DNA of 64,000 bases, from the NCBI GenBank assembly GCA_041390365.1, contig JAWKQB010000001.1, positions 1,364,001-1,428,000 on the forward strand. The letters are read 5' to 3'. Made by a program: the position numbers and the translations under genes. This DNA comes from Syntrophotaleaceae bacterium (GTDB taxonomy: Bacteria; Desulfobacterota; Desulfuromonadia; Desulfuromonadales; Syntrophotaleaceae). The stretch's first letter is position 1. Every line of letters starts with the position of its first letter. The notes under the pieces were generated by a model. It had not been told where the DNA came from. It made no database searches and was given only the letters and a program-made list of their open reading frames with translations. This document shows positions 35,746-44,445 of this stretch, piece after piece.

Positions 35746-35767
35746 GGGGCCCCCGCCCGGGGGCCCC
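35746..35767. terminator. GC-rich hairpin between fdhA2 and moeA
   Basis: GGGGCCCCC pairs with GGGGGCCCC (9 bp) around loop GCCC. It lies 46 bases beyond the fdhA2 stop. No U-run follows, so it may pause polymerase or block exonucleases rather than terminate fully. Confidence 0.5.
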
Positions 35768-35812
35768 GGAACATAACAATCGGACCGTAATGCATCCGCT
35801 TTATTCGCGGCT

Positions 35813-38503
35813 CTACACAGTCGCCGCTTTTTCAATCTTGACGGCCGCCACCTTGTACTCGCCGGTCTTGCTGACCGGGTCGAAGGCATTGACGGTCAGT
35901 TCGTTGGTGGGAGTATCCCGATAATGGAAGCTCATCCAGATCATGCCGGTCTGAACCTTGTCGGTGACCCACACCCTGGTCTTGACGCTTCCCCGCCGGG
36001 AGGTGACCTGAACGGTATCGCCGGTGCAGACACCGAGGGCCATGGCGTCGGTGGGGTGGACCATGGCGGCCTCTTCCGGCTTGTAGGCCTGCAACGCTCC
36101 CGAATGTTGAGTGGTCACGTTGTAGTGGGACAGGATGCGCCCGGTGGACAGCAGGTACGGGTACTCCTCGTCGGGCATTTCCGCAGGCGGCGTATGGTCG
36201 ATCGCCTTGAAAAGACCTTTGCCGCGGGTGAAACTCGCCGTATGCAGGATCGGCGTACCCGGATGGTCCAGGTTGGGGCAGGGCCACTGCAGCCCGGTGT
36301 GCTCGATCCGCTCATAAGTGATGCCGCCGTAAGAGGGGGTCAGGGCCCTCATCTCGTTGAAGATCTCTTCCGGATTGGCATAATCCCAGGCATTCCCCAT
36401 GCGTTTGGCGACATCGAGGATGATGCACCAGTCGGCCCGGGTATCGGCAATCGGCTCGATGGCCTTGCGCACCCTTTGCACCCGCCGCTCCGAGTTGGTG
36501 AAGGTTCCCTCCTTCTCGGCGAAGCTGGCGCCGGGCAGGATGACGTCGGCCAGTTTCGCGGTTTCGGACATGAAGAGTTCCTGCACCACGACGAAGTCCA
36601 TGCTCTTCAGAGCCTTCTTGATGTGGTTGGCGTCGGGATCGGTCATAACCGGGTCCTCGCCCAGGATATACATCGCCTTGAGTTTGCCTTCCACCGCGGC
36701 GTCCATCATATCCGGAATCATGAGACCGGGCTTGTTGGATAGTTTGACCCCCCAGGCCTTTTCGAACTTGGCCTGCACCTCGGGATTCACCACCTTCTGG
36801 TAGCCGGGGTAGTCGCCGGGCAGGGCCGCCATGTCGCAGGCCCCCTGGACGTTGTTCTGTCCGCGCTGTGGATTGACCCCACAGCCTTCCTTGCCCAAAT
36901 GTCCGGTCAGCATGGCGATATTGGCGGTGCTCATGACGTTGTCCACGCCGCAGACATGCTCGGTAATGCCGAGGGTATAGCAGAGCATGGCTTTTTCGGT
37001 TGTCGCATAGAGCCGGGCCGCATCATACAGAAGATTCACCGGAACTCCGGTGACTTCCGAAGCTTTTTCCGGAGTCCACTTCGCTACGGCGGCTTTCAGT
37101 TCCTCAAAGCCTTCGGTACGCTCTTCGACGAACTTTTTGTCGTAGAGATCTTCCTTGATGATGATGTGCATCAGGCCGTTCAACAGGGGGATATCGGTGC
37201 CGGGCCGCAGCTGCATAAAGATGTCGGCCTTCTCGGCAAGCTCGATCCGACGGGGGTCGGCCACGATCAGCTTGGTCCCTCTGTTCATGACTGAGGACAG
37301 GATCTTGGCACCCCCAACGGGATGTGCTTCAGTGGGGTTGGAGCCGATGACGAAAAACAGATCGGTTTTCAGGTAATCAGCCCAGGAGTTGGTCATTGCG
37401 CCGCTGCCAAAGGAGGTAGCCAGACCGGCTACCGTGGGAGCGTGTCACGTTCGAGCGCAGTGATCTATGTTGTTGGTACCGATCCCCGCGCGCATGAATT
37501 TCTGCAGCAGATAATTTTCTTCATTGGTGCAGCGGGCCGAAGAAAGAGCGGCGATGGAATCGCTGCCGTACTTTTTCTTGATCTGGCCGAGCTTGCTCGC
37601 CACCAGGTCGAGAGCTTCCTCCCAGGAGGATTCGACGAACTCCCCTTTTTTCTTGATGAGGGGCTTGGTCAAGCGGTTCGGGCTGTGAACGTAATCGACT
37701 CCGAAACGACCCTTGACGCACAGATCGCGGCCATTGGCCGGGCTGAGGGGATTGGAGGTGACGCCGATGACCTTCCCCTGGTGCACGTTGAGATCGAAAT
37801 TGCAACCCACCCCGCAGAAGGGGCAGGTGGTGCGAACCTTTTCCACTTCCCATTTTCTCGCCTTGCCGATCATGGCCTTTTCAGTCAGGGCGCCGGTGGG
37901 GCAGACGGCAACGCAACTGCCGCAGGAAACGCAGACCGAATCGGCCAGCGGCTTGTCCATGGCGGTCGTGACCTTGGTTTTGAAGCCGCGGTAGGCGAAG
38001 TCGATGACCGCCCTGCCCTGCTTTTCTTCGCAGGCTCTCAGGCACTTGCCGCAGAGGATGCACTTGTTCATGTTCCTGACGATGAACAGATTGTCGTCCT
38101 CGAGATCGTATTTGTGCTGCTCCCCGCCGAAAGCGCCGGGTTTTACATTGTAAAAATAGGCATAGTCCTGCAACTTGCAGTCACCGGCCTGATGACAGGT
38201 GAGGCAGTCTTCGGGATGGTTGTCCAGCATCAGCTCCAAGATGGTCTTGCGGGCCTCGATGACGGCCGGGCTGGCGGTCTGCACCTCCATCCCTTCGGCA
38301 GCTTCGGTCACGCAGGAAGCGGGCATATTGCGAGCGCCCTTGATTTCCACCACGCAGATGCGGCAGGAGCCGGGTTTGGTCAGCTCAGGATCGTGACAGA
38401 AGGTCGGCACAAACGACCCGGCCTGCCACGCGGCTTCCAGGACGGTCGTCCCCTTGGGGACGGTGACCTGTTTGCCGTCGATAGTCAAAGTGACTTTGGG
38501 CAT
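35813..38503 (-). CDS. fdhA: Formate dehydrogenase catalytic subunit, selenoprotein (fdh2)
   Basis: An 896-residue FdhA read through one UGA. TGA at 37447-37445 is codon 353 in HCART-U-HAPTVAGLA, the metal-ligand site. Before it lie the [2Fe-2S] domain (FCHDPELTKPGSCRIC), cluster motifs CLTCHQAGDC, CILCGKCLRACE, CVSCGSCVAVCP and CPFCGVGC; after it the Mo/W-bisMGD domains continue in the same frame. It is closely similar to fdhA1 throughout. Conventional gene calling would split it in two at the UGA. It follows the NuoF- and NuoE-like genes, so the product is a soluble NAD(P)-linked type enzyme complex. Confidence 0.97.
37415..37447 (-). promoter_or_regulatory. SECIS hairpin of fdhA2
   Basis: Downstream of the UGA, GGTAGCC and GGCTACC form a perfect 7-bp stem with the apical loop GGTCT. 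The GGTCT loop and its distance from UGA match the E. coli fdhF SECIS recognised by SelB. Confidence 0.88.
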
Positions 38504-38533
38504 TGATCTTTCCTCCTTTTTTCTCTTTGCGGA

Positions 38534-40387
38534 CTAAGCCTTCACGATGGCGTCGAACTTACATTTGGGAACGCAGGCGCCGCATTTGACGCACTTCGCA
38601 GGATCGATGACATGGGCGCTTTTCTTCTCGCCGCTGATTGCGCCGACGGGGCAGGCCTTGATGCAGACGCCGCAACCGACGCACTTGTCAGCCAGGACGG
38701 TGTAGTTCAGCAGGGCCTGACACACCCCGGCCGGACAGCGCTTTTCGTTGATGTGGGCTTCGTACTCCTCGCGGAAATACTTCAGCGTGGTCAGCACCGG
38801 GTTCGGGGCCGTCTGCCCCAGCGCACACAGGGCCGCGCTCTTGATGACTCGGGCCAGACGCTCCAGGTTGTCCATATCCTCCGGCACGCCCTGCCCGTCA
38901 CAGATCCGCTCGAGGGTCTCCAGCATCCGCTTGGTGCCTTCCCGGCAGGGGGTGCACTTGCCACACGATTCCATCTGGGTGAAGTTGAGGAAGTACTTGG
39001 CGATGTCCAGCATGCAGCTGGTTTCGTCCATGAACACCAGGCCGCCGGAGCCCATGATCGCCCCGGCCTGGCCGAGAGATTCATAGTCGATAGGCAGATC
39101 CAGTTTTTCCGTCGGCAGACAGCCTCCCGAAGGTCCGCCGCTCTGCACCGCCTTGAACTTCTTGCCGTCCTTGATGCCGCCGGCGATGTTGTAGACCAGA
39201 TCGCGCAGCGTGATGCCCATGGGTACTTCGCACAGACCGGTATGGTTGATCTTGCCGGTGATGCAGAACACCTTGCTCCCCTTGCTCTTTTCGGTGCCCA
39301 TGCTGGAGAACCAGTCGCCGCCTTTGCAGATGATGTTGGGTATGTTGGCGAAGGTTTCCACGTTGTTCAGGCAGGTCGGCTTCTGCCACAGCCCCTTGTG
39401 GGCCGGGAACGGCGGACGCACCCGCGGCATCCCGCGCTGTCCTTCGATGGAATTGAGCAGGGCCGTCTCTTCGCCGCAGACGAAGGCGCCGGCGCCGGCC
39501 TTGATCCGAACCTTGAAGTTGAAGCCGCTGCCCATGATGTTCTCACCCATGATGCCCATCTCTTCAGCTACCTTGATGGCCATGTTGAGACGACGGATGG
39601 CCAGCGGATACTCGGCCCGGCAGTAGATGACACCTTCATCGGAACCGATGGCGTAGGCGGCGATCATCATCCCTTCGAGCACTGCGTGGGGATCGCCTTC
39701 CAGGACGCTGCGGTCCATGAAGGCCCCGGGGTCGCCTTCGTCGGCGTTGCAGACGATGTATTTCTTGTCGCCCACCGCATCATGCACGAACTGCCACTTG
39801 GTGCCGGTGGGAAAGCCGCCGCCGCCCCGGCCGCGCAGACCGGATTTCTTGATCTCGTCGATGATGGCGAGGCGGTCCATGGTCAAGGCTTTTTCGATCC
39901 CCTGATAGCCGCCAGTGGCGATATAGTCCTCGATGCGCTCGGGGTTGGTCCTTCCCAGGCGGGAAGTGACCGAACGGACCTGCTGCTCGTAATACCCGGA
40001 CTTTTCCATGACGGGAATGCCCTTATAGGCTTTTGCCTTACCCGTAATCTGGATCTGCGCCTGCTCGGCGACCGGGGTTTTCTGCACGATGTGGCTCTGG
40101 ATCAGCGGCACCACGTTTTCGGGAGAAACGCCCCCGTACACAACGCTGGCCTCGCCGGGCAACGCCATCTCCACCACCGGCTCGGCGAAGCACATGCCGA
40201 TGCAGCTGGTGAAATCCACGTCCACGTCCAGGCCTCCCTTTTTCACTTCGGCCTTGATCGCGTCCATGACCTTGTTACCGCCGGCAGCAATCCCGCAGGT
40301 GCCCAGACCGACCACGATCCGGGGGCGCTCCTGCTTCTTTTTGTACTCTTTCTCTATTTTCGAGCGTTCTTTCTTCAAGGTGCTCAT
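38534..40387 (-). CDS. NuoF-like diaphorase subunit of formate dehydrogenase (fdh2)
   Basis: A 617-residue flavoprotein of the HymB/NuoF type. Order: thioredoxin-like [2Fe-2S] domain (VGLGTCGIAAGG; TSCIGMCFAEP), NADH site (LRGRGGGGFPTG), FMN site (YIVCNADEGDPGAFMD), N3-type [4Fe-4S] site (SCGKCTPCREG), and two C-terminal ferredoxin motifs (CVGCGVCIKACP; CVKCGACVPKCK). It passes electrons between formate dehydrogenase and NAD(P)(H) and possibly ferredoxin. The ATG at 40387 follows a GGGGG ribosome site. It lies between the NuoE-like gene and fdhA2, which it precedes by 30 bases. Confidence 0.94.
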   Translation of the reverse strand: MSTLKKERSKIEKEYKKKQERPRIVVGLGTCGIAAGGNKVMDAIKAEVKKGGLDVDVDFTSCIGMCFAEPVVEMALPGEASVVYGGVSPENVVPLIQSHIVQKTPVAEQAQIQITGKAKAYKGIPVMEKSGYYEQQVRSVTSRLGRTNPERIEDYIATGGYQGIEKALTMDRLAIIDEIKKSGLRGRGGGGFPTGTKWQFVHDAVGDKKYIVCNADEGDPGAFMDRSVLEGDPHAVLEGMMIAAYAIGSDEGVIYCRAEYPLAIRRLNMAIKVAEEMGIMGENIMGSGFNFKVRIKAGAGAFVCGEETALLNSIEGQRGMPRVRPPFPAHKGLWQKPTCLNNVETFANIPNIICKGGDWFSSMGTEKSKGSKVFCITGKINHTGLCEVPMGITLRDLVYNIAGGIKDGKKFKAVQSGGPSGGCLPTEKLDLPIDYESLGQAGAIMGSGGLVFMDETSCMLDIAKYFLNFTQMESCGKCTPCREGTKRMLETLERICDGQGVPEDMDNLERLARVIKSAALCALGQTAPNPVLTTLKYFREEYEAHINEKRCPAGVCQALLNYTVLADKCVGCGVCIKACPVGAISGEKKSAHVIDPAKCVKCGACVPKCKFDAIVKA

Positions 40388-40397
40388 CGTTCCCCCT

Positions 40398-40889
40398 TTA
40401 CGCGTACTGTTCCAGAATGTCTTCCAGGCCATTCACGGTCAGTCGGCCGTGGGTATCCTCGTTGATCATGATGCACGGCGCCAGGCCGCACGCCCCGATA
40501 CAGGCCACCGATTCCAAAGTGAAACGCAGATCCTCCGTAGTGCCGCCGTTATCGACACCCAGAATTTCCTTGAGCCGTTCGAAAACTTTGGCGTTGCCCA
40601 GCACGTGACAGGCAGTGCCCAGGCAAACCCGGATAATGTTCCTGCCGCGGGGTTTGAGGTGAAACTGGGCGTAGAAAGTGACTACTCCGAACACCTCGCT
40701 GAAAGGAATCTTCAGTTCACTGGAAATCTTCTCGAGCACGGCCTCGGGCAGGTATCCGTAGATATCCTGTGCTCCCTGCAGTACAGGGATCAAAGCTCCC
40801 TTGTATCCGCGGTAGTGATCAAGCAATTCCATCATCTGACTATCTTGTGGCGATTCGACTACCTCGCCGCAACACTTGCAATCTGCCAT
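40398..40889 (-). CDS. NuoE-like [2Fe-2S] subunit of formate dehydrogenase (fdh2)
   Basis: A 163-residue thioredoxin-like ferredoxin of the HymA/NuoE family. The four cluster cysteines lie in VCLGTACHV and VACIGACGLAPC. The N-terminus has an extra CKCC. AAGGAG precedes the ATG at 40889. First gene of the fdh2 operon, preceded by leader element B and, further up, a ModE-like box. Confidence 0.94.
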   Translation of the reverse strand: MADCKCCGEVVESPQDSQMMELLDHYRGYKGALIPVLQGAQDIYGYLPEAVLEKISSELKIPFSEVFGVVTFYAQFHLKPRGRNIIRVCLGTACHVLGNAKVFERLKEILGVDNGGTTEDLRFTLESVACIGACGLAPCIMINEDTHGRLTVNGLEDILEQYA

Positions 40890-40987
40890 GATCTTCTCCT
40901 TTCCAAAAATTTTTATTGCTTTAAACAGGGGGCCACCAAAGTACCCCTGATTCCATAAGCGGGTCGGATCTGAACAGCGGCCGGACG

Positions 40988-41082
40988 AAAAAACCCGCAC
41001 CAAAAATACCGGAAGAAAATATCCAGTATTTCAAGATGCGGGTTTCGTTGAGTCCACCAGAGGCGGAGATCGAAATAAGCGC
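40988..41082 (-). promoter_or_regulatory. Leader RNA element, copy B (upstream of fdh2 operon)
   Basis: Core hairpin TTTCG-ATC-TCCGCC/GGTGGA-CTCAA-CGAAA is joined to an intrinsic terminator, CCCGCA (41042-41037) ... TGCGGG followed by TTTTTT (40993-40988). The inner stem keeps pairing through a G-U wobble relative to copy C. It lies 100 bases before the NuoE-like start on the coding strand. The remaining intergenic DNA to 41176 holds the ModE-like box. Confidence 0.78.
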
Positions 41083-41106
41083 AACAAGTATTCTTTTTTA
41101 AAATTT

Positions 41107-41130
41107 CGTTATTTAAAGGACTATATAACG
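41107..41130. promoter_or_regulatory. ModE-like operator upstream of fdh2 operon
   Basis: CGTTATTTA-AAGGAC-TATATAACG, symmetric at 8 of 9 positions per half-site with a 6-nt spacer, closely matches the E. coli ModE operator layout. The right half is identical to the box before modA. It lies just upstream of leader element B, near where the fdh2 promoter should be. Confidence 0.7.
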
Positions 41131-41176
41131 AATAACATCTGCAGCAGAGTTCAGCCGGTCCGATACTGCTCATCAA

Positions 41177-41728
41177 TTATTTGCAGATAAAAAGTTGTTT
41201 CTGCATGAAGCGTTGGGAAACTCTATCTTCCTCACAAACGATCCCAAACTTTTTCACAAGCATATCAGCGACACCCGAAGCGTCTTCCAGATCGAACAAC
41301 GGCACCCCAATGGACCAGTTCACATCGCTTACCACCGCAAGCAATTCTTCAGGCGGGCACAGCAGTTCTCGGGAGCGCGCCTGCCGATGGATCTCAATTT
41401 TCGGCTTGTTGGCTCGCTTATAGCCTTCTACGAGGATTATATCCACGCCCACCAGCAGTTCGGCAATCTGGTCAAGGCTCAGCTCCTGTTCGACATGTCG
41501 AACCATGGCCACTTTGGTGGGACATGAGATGGCGACGGCGTCGGCACCTGCCTGGGCATGGCGCCAGCTATCTTTTCCCGGCCTGTCCATTTCAAAACCA
41601 TGGACATCGTGCTTCACAGTTCCTGTACGCACTTTCCGTTTTTTAAATTCCCTGATCAGTTTTTCAAGGAAAGTTGTTTTTCCGGTACCAGACATACCGA
41701 CCAGAACCACGACCGGAATTGCAGGCAT
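41177..41728 (-). CDS. mobB: Molybdopterin-guanine dinucleotide biosynthesis protein MobB
   Basis: A 183-residue P-loop protein (VVLVGMSGTGKTTFLEKLI) with the MobB signatures TGTVKHDVHGFEMDRPGKDS and ILVEGYKRANKPKIEIHR. It assists MobA in making the bis-MGD form of the cofactor used by formate dehydrogenases. It lies between the OFA1 transporter and the fdh2 operon, all on one strand. Confidence 0.94.
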   Translation of the reverse strand: MPAIPVVVLVGMSGTGKTTFLEKLIREFKKRKVRTGTVKHDVHGFEMDRPGKDSWRHAQAGADAVAISCPTKVAMVRHVEQELSLDQIAELLVGVDIILVEGYKRANKPKIEIHRQARSRELLCPPEELLAVVSDVNWSIGVPLFDLEDASGVADMLVKKFGIVCEEDRVSQRFMQKQLFICK

Positions 41729-41869
41729 TAAAGATCACTCCATTTTTTATCGACAGCGTTCATTTCGATCCGGAATGCCGTTCCAGCATCGGAATCGGCA
41801 TCAGCTTCACAACCATCGAATCCTTCAGGATCAACACGAAAAGTCTGGGCGATTACCGTCGGTCTGTAT

Positions 41870-41899
41870 GAAAGGGTGGATATCGGTATCCACCCTTTC
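41870..41899. terminator. Intrinsic terminator after OFA transporter 1
   Basis: GAAAGGGTGGATA pairs with TATCCACCCTTTC (13 bp, 4-nt loop). It starts 11 bases after the OFA1 stop and separates it from mobB. There is no long U-run. Confidence 0.75.
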
Positions 41900-41910
41900 C
41901 GTTACAGGGT

Positions 41911-43236
41911 TCAGTCAGCGGCAGGAACAGCATCGATCCCCTGGGCTGCTTTGGGCACATATTTCTTATTGCTCAAACCGAAAGTGATGAGCAGACCGGC
42001 CATCAGGAGAACTGCGCCGCAAATGAAGCTGTACTGGGCAGCCTGGGCTGCAAAGTTATCCTTGACGAAAGCGACGATCTGAGGACCGACGATGCCGGCA
42101 CATCCCCAGGCGGTAAGGATCGTCCCGTAGACCACCGGCATGTTCTTGGCACCGAACACGTCAAGTACGAAGGAGGGCATGGACCCGAACCCGCCGCCGT
42201 AGCAAAGAAGCACGTAGCAGACGAGCACCCCGAAAAAAATCGGGTTATTCACGAACAGCAGAGCGATAAAAACCAGGAACTGAGTGCCGAGGATGAGCCG
42301 GAAGGTCTGAACGCGGCCGATCTTGTCGGACAAGCCACCCCAGAAGAAGCGGCCGATGCCGTTGAAAATGGAGCTGACGGCAATCAGGGTGGCGCCGGAT
42401 GCAGCCAGGGAAGCGATGACCGCCGGGTCAGACCAGGTCGCCGGATCCAGCTTCTTTTTCAGCAGATCCTGCAGCAGCGGCGACTGGAAACCGATAAACA
42501 TGATGCCGGCGATGATGTTGAAGAAGAAGATGATCCACATCAGCAGGAAGCGAGGTGACAAGATGCACTGCTTGGATGTGATTGCGTCATCGGCTTTCTG
42601 GGAGGCTGCGGTGGTCGCGGGCGGGGTATAGCCTTTCGGCACGAAACCCGCCGGAGGATTCTGCAGGAAGAAGCCGGCCGGCAGGGTTACGGCGAGCATG
42701 AAGATACCGATCGCGGTGAACACCTGGGCAAGATTGCCGTTGAAGGTGGCCATGAAGATTGGGGCAAGAATCTTGGCCATCACCAGGGCGCCGAAACCGA
42801 AACCCATGACCACCATGCCGGTGATAAAGCCCTTTTTATCCGGGAACCATTTGGCGGCAGTGGCAACCGGGGTGACATAGCCGAGGCCCAGACCGCATCC
42901 TCCGATCACGCCGTAGCCGATATAGAGCAGCGGAATGCTCTGGATGGACAGAGCATAGGCGCCGATCAGATAGCCGACACCGAACAGAAAGCCGCCCAAC
43001 ATGGCCAGTTTGCGGGGGCCCTGCTTGGCGAGATTCATCCCTCCCCAGGCCGCTGCCAGGCCCAGGAAGAAAATAGCCAGACTGAAAGCCCAGGCCGCCT
43101 GCGCATTGGTCCAACCATTGGCGTCCATAATCGGCTTCTGAAAGTAGCTCCAGGCATAGACGGTGCCAAGACACACCTGCAGCAGGGTCCCCATGATGGC
43201 GACGGTCCAACGATTGGGATGTTTTTCCATGGACAT
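41911..43236 (-). CDS. OFA-family MFS transporter 1 (formate/oxalate type)
   Basis: About 441 residues with twelve predicted membrane helices. NRWTVAIMGTLLQVCLGTVY at the N-terminus, PDKKGFITGMVVMGFGFGA and GRFFWGGLSDKIGR are hallmarks of the oxalate/formate antiporter family. ATGs occur at 43242, 43236 and 43230; GGAG spacing favours 43236. Preceded by leader element C. The position between mobA and mobB and beside two formate dehydrogenase operons suggests formate or a related monocarboxylate as cargo. Specificity is inferred. Confidence 0.85.
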   Translation of the reverse strand: MSMEKHPNRWTVAIMGTLLQVCLGTVYAWSYFQKPIMDANGWTNAQAAWAFSLAIFFLGLAAAWGGMNLAKQGPRKLAMLGGFLFGVGYLIGAYALSIQSIPLLYIGYGVIGGCGLGLGYVTPVATAAKWFPDKKGFITGMVVMGFGFGALVMAKILAPIFMATFNGNLAQVFTAIGIFMLAVTLPAGFFLQNPPAGFVPKGYTPPATTAASQKADDAITSKQCILSPRFLLMWIIFFFNIIAGIMFIGFQSPLLQDLLKKKLDPATWSDPAVIASLAASGATLIAVSSIFNGIGRFFWGGLSDKIGRVQTFRLILGTQFLVFIALLFVNNPIFFGVLVCYVLLCYGGGFGSMPSFVLDVFGAKNMPVVYGTILTAWGCAGIVGPQIVAFVKDNFAAQAAQYSFICGAVLLMAGLLITFGLSNKKYVPKAAQGIDAVPAAD

Positions 43237-43364
43237 TGTCATTCTCCTTTGAAAAAAATGGCATTTCGGCTGAGCAACGGTCCACTCCGTCCCTCTCGCC
43301 CCCTACAAATCATTTCAGAATCAGGGCAACTGCCCTTTACAACACGGTTTTGGGCCTAAACCGC

Positions 43365-43448
43365 AAAAAACCCGCTATGACACCGAATAACTGTCGGTAT
43401 CATTGCGGGTTTCGTCGGGTCCGCCGAGGCGGAGGGCGAAATAAGCGC
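43365..43448 (-). promoter_or_regulatory. Leader RNA element, copy C (upstream of OFA transporter 1)
   Basis: The cleanest copy: GCGCTTA, then TTTCG-CCC-TCCGCC/GGCGGA-CCCGA-CGAAA, then terminator CCCGC (43409-43405) ... GCGGG with an internal ACCGA/TCGGT stem and TTTTTT (43370-43365). Outer and inner stems pair perfectly. It lies 130 bases before the OFA1 start on its coding strand. Confidence 0.78.
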
Positions 43449-43502
43449 CTTGATATAAATGAGTTTTGAAGGAAAAAAGACCGGCTTTTTCCGTATTTGT
43501 TG

Positions 43503-43622
43503 TTGAAAAAAGGGTCAGATTTTAGATGGAAACTGAAGCCGGGCCGATATTACCAAAGGCTGTCGCCAATTTCAAACAATTTTTTGGCGAAGAAGCAAAA
43601 AACCTGACCCTAAATTAAAAAG
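43503..43622. repeat. MITE-like element with GGGTCAG inverted ends
   Basis: AAGGGTCAGATTT on the left and AACCTGACCCTAA on the right are inverted repeats (about 11 of 13 matching) flanking about 95 bases without an ORF. Ends of this GGGTCAGG kind are common on small non-autonomous elements related to IS200/RAYT-type sequences. Together with element C it fills the gap 43237-43641. Confidence 0.5.
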
Positions 43623-43641
43623 ACTTCCGCACCGGACAATG

Positions 43642-44253
43642 TCAGCCCGAAGCGTTCCCTGCCAGGATGTTTTCCTGCCATGCTTCAAAATCTTTTCGGG
43701 AATTGAGATTTAGAAACATCTTCCAGCCGGGACTGAAACGGCGGGCATCCTGTTCCGGGATATATAATGCTTTTTCGGAACGCAGATACTGAAAAATGGA
43801 TTTCCCTCCCTCTCGGAGATAAAGTTCCATGGATGGCAAAAGATCGCGGGAATAAAATGCGTTGAATGGCTCTATCCAATTACCGAAACGGGTGACGCAG
43901 GCTTCCATCCCACTGCTTTTCAATTGCCCCTGCAGGAAAGAAATGTACTCGAGAGAGATGTTGGGCATATCGCAGGCCAGCAGATAAACATAACGGGAGG
44001 CAGCCGATTTGAGTCCGATATGGATGCCGCTCAGCGGTCCACCTCCCTGAATTTCGTCGCTGACCACGAGAAAGGAGGTATCCCGGTAAAGATCGGGTGT
44101 ATTGGTCACGACAATAAGCTGCGCGAAAGCACGGGACAAAACCTCCTCGTGATGGCGGAGTAAATAGCGATTTTTGACCTGAAGATACTGCTTGTCGAAA
44201 CCCATTCGACTGCTTTTACCGCCGGCAAGAATAACTGCGCTGCCGAACTCCAT
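43642..44253 (-). CDS. mobA: Molybdenum cofactor guanylyltransferase MobA
   Basis: A 203-residue nucleotidyltransferase. The N-terminal AVILAGGKSSRMGFDKQYL binds GTP, YLLACDMPNI holds the metal-binding Asp, and GGGPLSGIHIGL is also typical. It attaches GMP to molybdopterin, giving the MGD cofactor needed by the formate dehydrogenases here. A GGGAG site precedes the ATG. Confidence 0.94.
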   Translation of the reverse strand: MEFGSAVILAGGKSSRMGFDKQYLQVKNRYLLRHHEEVLSRAFAQLIVVTNTPDLYRDTSFLVVSDEIQGGGPLSGIHIGLKSAASRYVYLLACDMPNISLEYISFLQGQLKSSGMEACVTRFGNWIEPFNAFYSRDLLPSMELYLREGGKSIFQYLRSEKALYIPEQDARRFSPGWKMFLNLNSRKDFEAWQENILAGNASG

Positions 44254-44406
44254 CGCACAACTCCCTGTTGCAATCTTGTGAAACAGATAACAAATCCCAC
44301 CTTGTCATCGCCAATTGAAAAAGGAAAAAGGGCAGACCATTCATCCACCCTTTTTCGCCATTACATTTTTCCGGTCGACATACAGCTGCAAAAATTTTTT
44401 AGAAAT

Positions 44407-44429
44407 CCCCCCGCGGCGAGCGCGGGGGG
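44407..44429. terminator. GC-rich hairpin after OFA transporter 2
   Basis: CCCCCCGCG pairs with CGCGGGGGG (9 bp, 5-nt loop), 16 bases past the OFA2 stop. The right side belongs to a run of eleven G. On the minus strand ATTTCT follows, a weak U-tract. The rest of 44254-44445 has no gene. Confidence 0.6.
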
Positions 44430-44445
44430 GGGGGAGGACACGCAA

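Noticed and set aside
44325..44366. A-rich/T-rich hairpin near mobA as a riboswitch
   Set aside because: It is only a short imperfect stem (AAAAAGGG with CCCTTTTT) with no match to the three-copy leader element.
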